Below the pieces are notes generated by a model. The model was not told the DNA's origin. It saw only the letters and a list, made by a program, of their open reading frames with translations, and did not search any database. Of a DNA stretch of 64,000 nt, positions 55,421 through 64,000 are shown in pieces (positions within the stretch are counted from its first letter, which is position 1; each line of letters opens with the position of its first letter). A program made the position numbers and the translations under genes. The stretch is from contig OZ316897.1 in assembly GCA_973895155.1 (NCBI GenBank), positions 5,332,001 to 5,396,000 of the forward strand, in the 5' to 3' direction. This DNA comes from Marsupella aquatica. Taxonomy: Eukaryota > Marchantiophyta.

Positions 55421-56226
55421 AACCACTCGCCATCCTGCAGTGTGCCTGGTGATGTCACTTGTCTTGCCGTCCCAGACCCCACCACTGGTGGCTTTGGTGT
55501 CTACACATGTTTGGATCACATGCTCTAGAGGACCACTTGTCACACCGCATGCACAGACCAGATACCATTGACCTATACCTTAACACTCTGACTTCAACAC
55601 AGAGGATATTTACTTAAAATTTTGATGTATGAGCAATTTTGGGTCCAGGGTTTAGGGTCAACAGTACATAACTTATCCTATAATGCTTGCACTAAGCAAA
55701 TATCCTAATTTAAGAGGCTAGCAAACTCACTTAAAAGTCTTTATTGAAAGACTGCTTTCATGACTACTTTAACCTGGTGAACATTGCAACATTCAATGAA
55801 TTAATGGGCCATGTGATAACCTGCAAAATGTGATTTATGCTTGACTTATTTGTCTCAGCCACTATCATAGCCTATTTAAATAGGATGTATAAATTTCAAC
55901 CCTTATGACACTGCTTCATACCAATCCTCTTCGAAGAATGCCTGTTTTACATGGAATGACTATTGTATGTGATTGAAATGCATGAAATGTTGTTGCAGAT
56001 CTCCTTTGTTGAATCATAGCCACAATTAAAAATTGAGGTGTTGGTGGGGCAATTATACTAGGGGATCAGTTTTCTGTGTGGGCTCAACATACCAAAAGTG
56101 TGTTTGCTCTGCATCCTTGTGTGACCATTCCAATTCATTGCAGTAGCAAATGCCTTTGTACCTTACATGCTAAATTTTACTTTCTGTGCAGTCTGCTAAA
56201 TTGTAGAGTCTATCTCATGCGCAGGC

Positions 56227-56907
56227 ATGGCACGCCCTAAAATTCAAGCAAAAAAGCGTGTGATAGAGGTGAGAAACACAGGTGTACTTGGAGCAGATGT
56301 TACTAACTTCTCTGCAAGTCAGATTTTCTAGAAGGCAGCTCATTGTTGTGCCATTTGTGACGATGGTGGGGGCCTGGTCATCTGTGAGGGCCCTTGCATG
56401 AGGCATTTCCACCTCAACCCGGAGTCTGCCCTTGCGCCAGAAAACAACTGTCCAAGGGTGGGCCTCCCGTCAACACACCAGGGAGACTGGATGTGCACTG
56501 ATTGTTTGGAGAAGCAGGCTAAGTGTGCACAGTGTGGGAAGTTGGGGTCCTATGAGGGCTCTATTGATGCTGCAGCAAATGTTAGGAAATGTCCAGACCG
56601 TTTTTGTGTGAGATTTTTCTGTTTTGAGTGTTTGCCTGCTCATGCCACAGCTTGCCCACTTCATAGGTGCAAGGCATGTGGTGAGCATGATGATGACTAC
56701 TGGACTGACATAGTCCACTGTGCTAGGTGTCCCACTATGTGGCACTATCAGTGCTTGAAAGATCATCAAGCAGAGGGTTATGCTTGTGACAGAGAGATCT
56801 ATGATCACTCTGCGCATGGTGTTGATCGATGGATATTTTATTGTCATCGCCATGCCATTGATCCTACCTTGCGCACTCCTGTGAGAGATCACATATCTTG
56901 GCTGTGA
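56227..56907 (+). CDS. PHD-finger protein, EDM2/NSD-like
   Basis: Exons 56,227-56,268 and 56,332-56,907 join in phase 0 across a 63-bp intron (GAG|GTGAGA ... TTTTCTAG). Splicing removes an apparent in-frame TAG. The product starts MARPKIQAKKRVIE and carries a PHD finger (HCCAICDDGGGLVICEGPC...RHFH...CTDC, about residues 18-70). A second Cys-rich module follows (CAQCGKLGS, CPDRFCVRFFCFECL), then a further PHD-like module (HRCKACGEHDDD...VHCARCPTMWHYQCL). This order matches the PHD region of plant EDM2 and of NSD proteins, which read histone tails and control silencing of transposon-containing genes. It is short compared with EDM2 and lacks the rest. The frame is intact, so it could be a live gene or CACTA cargo. 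Confidence 0.7.
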
Positions 56908-57499
56908 AGTTGAACATTGTACATGCACAGTGCACCTGATGTGGATGTACCATTTTTGGAGATTGCAGAGATTCCAATTTTGAAAAGGAGTTGGGTAGGC
57001 AAGTTTATATAGGCAGCACTTATCCTGTGCTCTGGCGTCAGTGGCTGGGTACATGCCTATAAAAATTTATCCTTACAAGCCTTCTTGGAAGTATTTAGGC
57101 TGAGTGGTCATTTTCATAAACACTCTCATCAGGCTGCTAAATTAAAACAAGACTTCAAAGTTGTAAGCATATAAATTATGAGGCATGCAATTAATCAAAT
57201 TGCCCTATAAGTTTGTCATTGAATGTATCCTCCTTTACAACAAAATATGTATGTGCCATGACAAGTTGGTTGCACTTCATTTCACCTTCGATATGGATTT
57301 TTGAGTATATATTCAAACAATGTCCTACATCCGTGCAGGTGCCTAGTACGTCTTGTTCACATATCCCCTGTACCTATCGAACTCGGACCTGAGCACCAGT
57401 GGACCGGATCAACTCAAAAAGCAGGAATTTTGTTGTCCTTGTATTGTCAGGTGAACCCATTCTTCCAAAATTCGCTCTGATCACGTAGGGTGTGTGTAC

Positions 57500-58372
57500 A
57501 TGGAGCCTGGGAAACGTAGAAAGTGTGACCATCCAACAGTGTTTACAGGGGTCAGAGCCATTTTGGTCCATGGCCAGCATGGGTTGACCAAAGTGCATTG
57601 GCCAACTATACAGAAACGATTCTTTGAGCTCCATGGCACTGTAGTTCAGGACATCACTCCAGAGACTACACATGTTGTTGCAGGGACATGGCTATCAGTG
57701 ATAAAGAAGTGGTCATGGTCCTACATGAATTCTGCAATTACAGAGCAAGGCCTAAAAGTAGTTGAGGCCTCTTGGATCACAGATTCCATAGCACATCAGA
57801 TTGTACAGGATACTGAGCAATATGAACTGTGGGAGGATGAAGAAGCTACTGCATCAGCTTGGGCTGAACAAGAAGTCTGGGAAGCAAAGGCATGGCTTGC
57901 TGATGTCCAATATGGACCTGTACTCAACAAAGGAGAGAGCTCAAGAAGGCTGAAGAGTATGTTGGCTGAAGAGACGAAGCAACCAACCCCCATTCTAAAA
58001 GGGCTAAGCATGGTATTTGTGGAGGTGGGAATTGGAGAGGTTAAGTGCAAAGTGTACAAGTCCACAGTGCTTGACCTAGGTGGGACAGTGGAGGAGAATA
58101 TAACAGAGGACACCACTCATGTCATTACTAAGTCATATCCCAAAGCCTGCCGCAAGTTTGGGAAGGGAGACATTCGCTTTTATGTCATGTCCCATAATGT
58201 GTTTGTGGTTTCATATGCTTGGCTTGTGGAATCAGTAGCAGCTGGGAAGCGTCAAAACCCAATGGACTATGATCTTTTTGAGGCCTGGCCACGGAAGGGT
58301 CAGGATCCTTACAAAGAGGACTATGAGACAACAAGTGAGGAATGGGTCATTAGCGATTCTGAATCAGAGTGA
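57500..58372 (+). CDS. Protein with two BRCT-like domains
   Basis: The frame starts at ATG 57,500 (MEPGKRRKC) and is uninterrupted for 290 residues. The first BRCT-like domain (about residues 10-110) has FTGVRAILVH, HGTVVQDITPETTHVVAG and LKVVEASWITDSI. The second (about 170-270) has KGLSMVFVEVG, LGGTVEENITEDTTHVITK and VFVVSYAWLVESV. These are the G-G/TH/W landmarks of BRCT domains, which bind phosphoproteins or DNA ends in repair and chromatin contexts, as in X-family DNA polymerases. An acidic tail ends the protein. It follows the PHD gene by 590 bp on the same strand, and an upstream exon is possible because CACGTAG just before could be an acceptor. Confidence 0.65.
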   Translation: MEPGKRRKCDHPTVFTGVRAILVHGQHGLTKVHWPTIQKRFFELHGTVVQDITPETTHVVAGTWLSVIKKWSWSYMNSAITEQGLKVVEASWITDSIAHQIVQDTEQYELWEDEEATASAWAEQEVWEAKAWLADVQYGPVLNKGESSRRLKSMLAEETKQPTPILKGLSMVFVEVGIGEVKCKVYKSTVLDLGGTVEENITEDTTHVITKSYPKACRKFGKGDIRFYVMSHNVFVVSYAWLVESVAAGKRQNPMDYDLFEAWPRKGQDPYKEDYETTSEEWVISDSESE

Positions 58373-58455
58373 GGAGTAGTAGCATCAATTTGGACACAAG
58401 TTTTTTTGTATAAATGACATCATTGAAATAAATGTGATCTTTGAACTAATGTACC

Positions 58456-59097
58456 TTGTTATGGTTGGTGGCAGTTGGATTTATTTTACTGTTGGCGGAT
58501 TGTTGTTTCCTGTTGCCTGGGGGTGTCACTGTAAACGTACTGGGTGGGCTCAAATCTCGGCGGCAGACTTTGGTGGGTATGTTGCCTTTCCTAGATCAAC
58601 AGGCGCTATTACGGCTCCTCCTCCGGGTTGCCATATGGCTGGCCACAGTTAGGACTCTCCTGCATGGATTGGTGCTAAAACATTTCTTGGCACCGCCCAA
58701 GGATGCAAGAGACGCTGAATCTATGGTGAATGAGGATGCACAGTCCAAAGAGGACATCTACTTTTCAGCAAATGAGTTAGACAAGCACGATGTTGTAGGT
58801 GGTTCGTTGTTGCCTGGTTTGGCAGATGATATAGTTCTTTCACATGTCTGGCCGAGGGTTCTTGTGGTGTCCTGCGCACAAGATATCTGCAAATATAGAC
58901 AAATTAATACCTGGTGGAGGGACTTGGTAGCAACGTGCCCCCAGTGGAGGGCATTGCATCCACTACTTGTAGGCACGGATGCAAGACCCCCATGGCATGA
59001 GCAGGGTTTAGACCTTGATGATTTAATGTACATGCTTGAGTACCTGAGGTCTGAGTGGCATCGAGAACAGGGTTGGTACCCATATCTCACCTGGTAA
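58456..59097 (+). CDS. F-box-like protein, possibly partial
   Basis: The frame encodes 213 residues. After a hydrophobic, poorly supported N-terminus, the segment LLPGLADDIVLSHVWPRVL...YRQINTWWRDLVATCPQWRAL (about 58,805-58,960) fits an F-box-like helix-loop-helix, as in SCF ubiquitin-ligase adaptors. No substrate-binding repeats follow; the C-terminus is short. The true start is probably near MVNEDAQ (58,722). It lies between the BRCT gene and the CACTA transposase, all on the plus strand, so it may be CACTA cargo. Confidence 0.4.
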   Translation: MLWLVAVGFILLLADCCFLLPGGVTVNVLGGLKSRRQTLVGMLPFLDQQALLRLLLRVAIWLATVRTLLHGLVLKHFLAPPKDARDAESMVNEDAQSKEDIYFSANELDKHDVVGGSLLPGLADDIVLSHVWPRVLVVSCAQDICKYRQINTWWRDLVATCPQWRALHPLLVGTDARPPWHEQGLDLDDLMYMLEYLRSEWHREQGWYPYLTW

Positions 59098-59443
59098 TAA
59101 GGTGAGATATCTGATACAACTCTCACACCTGTGCCTATGACTATACATGATTGGACTCTTATATGGTCATGGGTGTACATGCAGAGGCGGTACATTTGAG
59201 GACAGCGGAGGAGGTGGTGACACCCTCCAACATTTAGGAATTTTGTGTCATTCACTTGACAATAGGTACACTACTCAAGAACCTGTTTTTTTCTTTTGGG
59301 GTGGTTTAGGGTTTGTGAGAATTTATTACACATTATGTTAACTCTTTTGGCAGATACAGTCAGGGATATATGGAACACAAATACCACCATTAGGCATCCT
59401 TGTTCACTGCTGTCCATGACTGCAGAGCTCCCAACTTGTTACA

Positions 59444-62400
59444 ATGCACCCTGGTCACCACCCTCCCCAGACCCAGCCTAGGGCACAGGCACTACCTTTG
59501 CATCATCCCACAAGGATATCACGCCATGATAATAAGCTTTGGCAGCGTGAAAGGTTACGAACCAGACTTTCAGAAGCCAGTAGGATGAGATGTCCTTGTG
59601 CAATCTGCCAAGGATCCCGTACCAGGCGTCTGAATGAGGTTTGGCGGCATATCGCGATTCATGGAAGAGATCCACGACATCAAGTTTGGAATGATCCTAC
59701 AGAGGAAGATTTTTCCGACGAGGAGTGGAGGTTAGAATTTGATGCTGCCAATGCTGCAAGACGGGCAAGTGAGGTTCTGCCTGGTGCATTTGAAAATGTT
59801 GTAGCTGGTCTCTGTGGGTTGTCAGCTCTCCAATGGGATGGTGCTCAGGCAGCACCACGTGACGAAGGAATTCATGTGGAAGAGATGGTGAGAGACATCT
59901 TCCAAGACTTGGATGCATTTCACGATGGGTTGGACAACGAAGAGGATACGGCTACAGATGCAAGTGTGCCCCCTGTCGAAGAGCCTATTGATGAGTTTGA
60001 GATAGGGCAGGAAACCCCTGGGCATGATGGGATGTTTGGCTCTCCCCTGCAAATATAGGAAGGCAGGAAGTCTTTGTACCCCGGTAGCAAATGTTCTAAA
60101 CTGGGATTTGTCATCATGTTCCTGAATATTTGCGGCAACCACAATGTCCCCAACGTTTTTGGTTTCTGAGTTGTTGGCATTCTTGCGAACAACTGTGCTA
60201 CCAGATGGTAATATTTTTCCCAAGAACATGTACGAGGCAAAAAGATGCATATCTAATCTTGGATTGAACTATGATTCCATCCATGCCTGTCCTGATGGGC
60301 ATGTTCTTTTCAGAAAGGAGTATGCAGAATCGTTGACATGCCCTAAGTGTGGGAAGCACAGGTATCGGAACTTAGGAAAGTCTATGGTTCCCGCCAAGGT
60401 ACTTCATCATTTTCCACTCATTCCCAGACTTCAGCGGATGTTCAGAAGCCGTGCCATCTCGAAGATGATGACTTGGGCAACTGACAAGAAAAGTGATGAT
60501 GGGCTACAACGACATGCTGGAGATTCAAGGCAGTGGAAACTCATAGATGAGATGTATCCCAAATTTGCTGTTGAGTCGAGGAATGTCAGACTTGGGCTGT
60601 CATTGGATGGGGTCAACCCATTTGGAGACAAGAACAACAAATTTTTGTGTTGGCCTGTAACTATTTTGAATTATAACCTTCCTCCTTGGATGACTACAAA
60701 GCGATTTTTTGTTCTGATGGTCCTACTGATACCAGGGCCAGACAGTGCTGTATCTGCCAACATAGATGTGTTTTTGGCTTCCCTAGTGGAGGAATTGAGA
60801 AAGCTTTGGGAGGAAGGAGTCCTCACATATGATGTCCTACAGAGGCTTGGGAGGTTAAACCCATTCATCCTTAGAGCCATCGTCATTCTGACTATAGCTG
60901 ACTACCCAGCCCATGGGATGATATCAGGCCAAACAACAAAAGGATATTGTGCTTGTACTATCTGTGGGCGCAATGTCACCAGTGAGTACTCCAGAGCCCT
61001 GCAGAAAGTGATATACATGGGCCATCGTCGTTTTTTGAAGGCAGATCACCCTTACAGAGAAAGACAGGCACTGATTGCACACTTTGGCAATGAGATTGAG
61101 CAACGTGGACCCCCAGCACGAGTGACCAAAGAGGAGATCAGGCAGTGGGGAGCACTAAGGGATGTCTTGACTATATCAAACGAGGGGGCAGGGAAGATGG
61201 AGTGAGTGATCCAATAAAGCGATATGGTGTAAAAAGACTGAGCATATTGGACTTGGAGCTCAAGTATTGGAGGGTAAGCCTCTTGGAGTTGATGCTAATT
61301 GGGATACATGTTTTGGTTCAGAGCATGTGCATTCATTTCAAAGAGAGAGACTAAACTTGAGGCATTTGCTGACGCTTTTGCATTGCAACGGTGCAGGAGT
61401 TTGAGCCAAGCAAACATAACATTGATGTTATGCACATTGAGAAGAATATTTGTGAGAGTCTACTCAGATTCTTGTATGGAGAGAAAGACACTGGTTCAGT
61501 GAGATTGGATCTTGAACAGAGGGGAATGAAACCCCATCTTTGGTTGAGGCCACATGCCCACAGAGCTGATGTGCTCTTGAAGTACCAAGCGCAATATGTT
61601 CTGACAGACACAGAGTGGGAACTATTTGTGCAGAGGTTGAGTTCTTTGAAGGTTCCTTCAAACTATGGCAGTGCTTTCAAGAAGCATATCATGACTAGAA
61701 AGCTTGGTAGTATGAAAAGCCATGACTACCATATGTTGATGCAACAGGTGTTGCCTTTATGTCTGAGGGGCCTGTTGCAGAAGCCTATTCGTAATGTGAT
61801 CATGCGACTCAGTGACGTGTTTTGTCGTATTTGTGTGAAGGTTTGGGATGAAACACACTTCCCACAACTGACAGAAGATGTTGCTCAGGTGCTGTGTGAC
61901 CTGGAGATTTATTTTCCTCCTGCATTTTTTGATGTTATGACCCACCTATTTGTCCATGTTGTGGAAGAGCTACACCAATTTGGGCCTGTGAGTGCTCGTT
62001 GGTTGTATCCTTTGGAACGGTACATGAAGCTGCTCAAAGGTCACGTGAGAACATATTATAAACCTTAAGCAAGCATGGCTAAAGGTTACATCAAGGATGA
62101 GACTCTGGGATTTCTGACCGAATACATAGCACAATATGAGCATGTGAAGACCAGGGTGTGGAATTCTGATGAGGAGGAAGGGGTGATAGGTGAAGTATTG
62201 GAAGGGGCTGCAACCACAAAGAACCTGACCACATCTATGAGGGACTTGGCACATGACTTTGTATTGCACAACACTGTGGTGATGGAACCCTAGATACAAT
62301 GAGTGCATACATGTGCTATAATCCAGTTCATGAGCTTAAATGTTGTGTGCGTGTGATTTTCTCCTTCAGCCTGTTCATGTTTACCCAAGCTAATGCTGTG

Positions 62401-63180
62401 TGATTGTTTGTTCAGGGAGTATGAGTCATTGAAGGCGCCCATCCCACTGCAAGAACAACTTTTCCAGGTTTCATGGAGTGGATTAGAGTGGCAATTAGAG
62501 AGCATCACGAGACCCACCCAGACATGGATGCAGACGTTTACTTACTATCTAATGCCCCTAGCCTAAAAGTGAAGACTTACAAACGGATGAGAGCATATGG
62601 GAATCACTTTCGAGTGAAGGATGGTGACAGTGCCTACAGGGTGACAAATGACTATGGGCTCATCACTGTATTTGAGCAACAGAGCCACAATCACGACAGG
62701 GCCTAGATGGAGATGGGATATGTGGGAGAATTAGTTGACATATGGGCTCTGGACTATGGGGCGGTGTCCAGTCCTGTGATTCTTATGAAAGGTTCATGGG
62801 TGCGGCAGGATTGGCTTGGTAATAGGGCTACCATGAAGGGAGACAATGATAGTTTCTTGCTGGCCAATTTCAGAGGGAAATTGCCCGAATGGTCTTAGCC
62901 ATTTGTGTTTCCCAGTCAGGTGGAGCAAGCTTTCTTCTTGGATGTGGAAGACTCCCCAGGTTGGCGTGTAGTGTGTCATAAACAGGCCAGGCAACGTCGG
63001 ATGGAAGGATCAAACCTTGAGTTTCATTTACACTCTCATAGTGCCTTTGATCGTCGGCGTTCAGACCAAGTGCCTGTAGTTCATGATAGCGGGGACTTCA
63101 TTCCTGTGACAAGGGTAGATGCATTTGCTGAAGGAGGCAAATTCATAGATGCAGATACCAATAGTGTGCCTATGCCATGA
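59444..63180 (+). pseudogene. Second Tnp2-family CACTA transposase, decayed
   Basis: The first block (59,444-60,058) has the Cys motif CPCAICQG and HIAIHGRDPRHQVW. Tnp2 proper follows (60,065-61,205): SLYPGSKCSKLGF, then after a frameshift near 60,157 NLGLNYDSIHACPDG, TCPKCGKHRYRN, LGLSLDGVNPFGD, ILNYNLPPWM and LLIPGPDS. After a further frameshift near 61,200 come NIDVMHIEKNICESL (61,412) and a DUF4218-like block (KSHDYHMLMQQVLPL to PLERYMKLLKGHVR). The DUF4216-like block (62,473-63,180) includes SNAPSLKVKTYKRM, NHFRVKDGDSAYRV and GWRVVCHKQARQRR. Stops: TAA at 62,066 and TAG at 62,704 and 62,896, each where the family usually has Gln or a similar residue, so CAG or CAA changed to a stop. No termini of this CACTA were identified. 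Confidence 0.8.
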
Positions 63181-64000
63181 GTAATGTGAATTGTTTGCAT
63201 GGACAATAGTGAGGGGATGTGTAATAAAGTAATTCTGAAGCAACACAGATGTATGGATGGATGCTGGTGATTGTGATTGCATTGTATTATACGGGGTGAC
63301 CATAGATGACATGTTTTTGTGGTCCAGTAGGATGGAACAGAGTGACACAAAGATGTGTGAGTATGAAAGGAAAGCTATGGAACAACGAGCATACGTGAAA
63401 GCCAAAATTGCAGAACTGGATCTGGAAAAGGATGTGGCTGAATTGTAAGGGAACGATTCTCAACTACACCCCTCCCGTGGTAAGCGTTTTAGATGAAACT
63501 TTTATAAAACATATCTTAGAAACTCGAATTCGTTCCCGTAAGGAATAAAGGAAATCAACTTATGATGGTATTAAGGTCTTTGAGATCTTTAGGAGTCTCT
63601 CTCCTTACACAACTACTATGTATCACTCAAAATATTTATGATCAATCGTTTTAATATGGAAAATCTCAGACTATCGCTCCTTCTCAATAGAAGTTTGATT
63701 TTTGTTCCATTCCTAAATTTCTTATACTCAACAGAGATTGGCTTTACATTAGGAATTTCACTACAATTCTCTAAACTCTAGATTTCAGAACTTTACTCAT
63801 ATTTTTCCATACAAAACCAAAGAAACATTTTCTCAAAATGTATTCATTCATTCCAAGGTTTGCAAGAAATGCACGAGGAAATCATGAATAACAGTGGAAT
63901 TTGGGTGGTGCATTTTCTCATTTCTGCGATTCTTCCTCCTAAGCCCAACCTGGCATGAGGAAAAGACCCATACTGGTCACAAATCGTTTCCAAAGAAAAT
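63181..64000. other. 3' region after the second CACTA transposase
   Basis: A short coiled-coil-like frame (63,257-63,448; EQSDTKMCEYERKAMEQRAY) may be a last CACTA exon but has no clear splice site. From 63,450 to the end the DNA is AT-rich and I see no gene, no TAGTG terminus and no tandem repeat. Confidence 0.35.

Noticed and set aside
56329-56331. In-frame TAG in the PHD gene as a pseudogene mark
   Set aside because: It lies at the end of a 63-bp intron with consensus GTGAGA and TTTTCTAG; splicing restores phase 0 and the PHD motif.

Overview
The window is a transposon-dense stretch of a eukaryotic nuclear genome, almost certainly a land plant. The evidence is short GT-AG introns, CACTA/Tnp2 elements, a Ty3/gypsy element primed by a tRNA-Asp-like site, a plant-type LINE with a DUF4283 ORF1, and an EDM2-like PHD gene. 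A non-seed plant (bryophyte, lycophyte or fern) is my guess, not something the sequence proves. I see no rRNA, tRNA or CRISPR array and no clear conserved single-copy host gene, except possibly the PHD/BRCT/F-box-like cluster at 56.2-59.1 kb.

Layout. (1) 1-14,136: a CACTA element whose right end (TAGTG) lies in the window. Its first gene encodes a SET-domain protein and its second the Tnp2 transposase. Each is interrupted by a clean insertion (3,073-6,931 and 9,743-12,461). (2) About 14.1-16.5 kb: the 5' end of a Ty3/gypsy element (LTR end, primer site, gag start). (3) 16,525-19,055: left arm of a large TIR element, 'element B', carrying an FCP1-like phosphatase gene and a MITE. (4) 19,056-22,917: a LINE cut off inside its reverse transcriptase. 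(5) 22,918-27,139 and 38,178-38,570: the rest of the gypsy element, on the minus strand. (6) 27,140-38,177: 'element A', an 11-kb TIR transposon nested in gypsy gag. (7) 38,571 to at least 48,803: right arm of element B. (8) 48.8-54.9 kb: no convincing genes. (9) 56.2-59.1 kb: PHD, double-BRCT and F-box-like genes. (10) 59.4-63.2 kb: a second, decayed Tnp2 CACTA transposase.

Main discovery. Elements A and B have unrelated transposases (MULE/SWIM-like in A, DUF7869-like in B) but share one plan. Each carries a gene that joins a ParB-like module to a DNA N6-adenine/N4-cytosine methyltransferase-like domain and is transcribed divergently from the transposase. Each fills its own non-coding DNA (promoter, introns, subterminal regions) with its own odd-length palindrome: TAGCGCC-N-GGCGCTA in A, and the half-site GGACAGRGAT with its reverse complement around one base in B. 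This resembles the logic of the Arabidopsis VANDAL/VANC anti-silencing system, where an element-encoded protein recognises motifs scattered in the element's own non-coding DNA, but the protein family here is different. I infer that the ParB-methyltransferase protein reads these palindromes to mark, partition or protect its own element.

History. The two halves of gypsy gag beside element B's ends (16,524 and 38,571) rejoin in frame with a 2-bp target duplication, yet point in opposite directions. A large inversion with one breakpoint inside element B must therefore have followed the insertion. Most element genes are broken mainly by in-frame stops explained by C-to-T change (CAG, CAA or CGA to a stop), as expected for long-term cytosine methylation.
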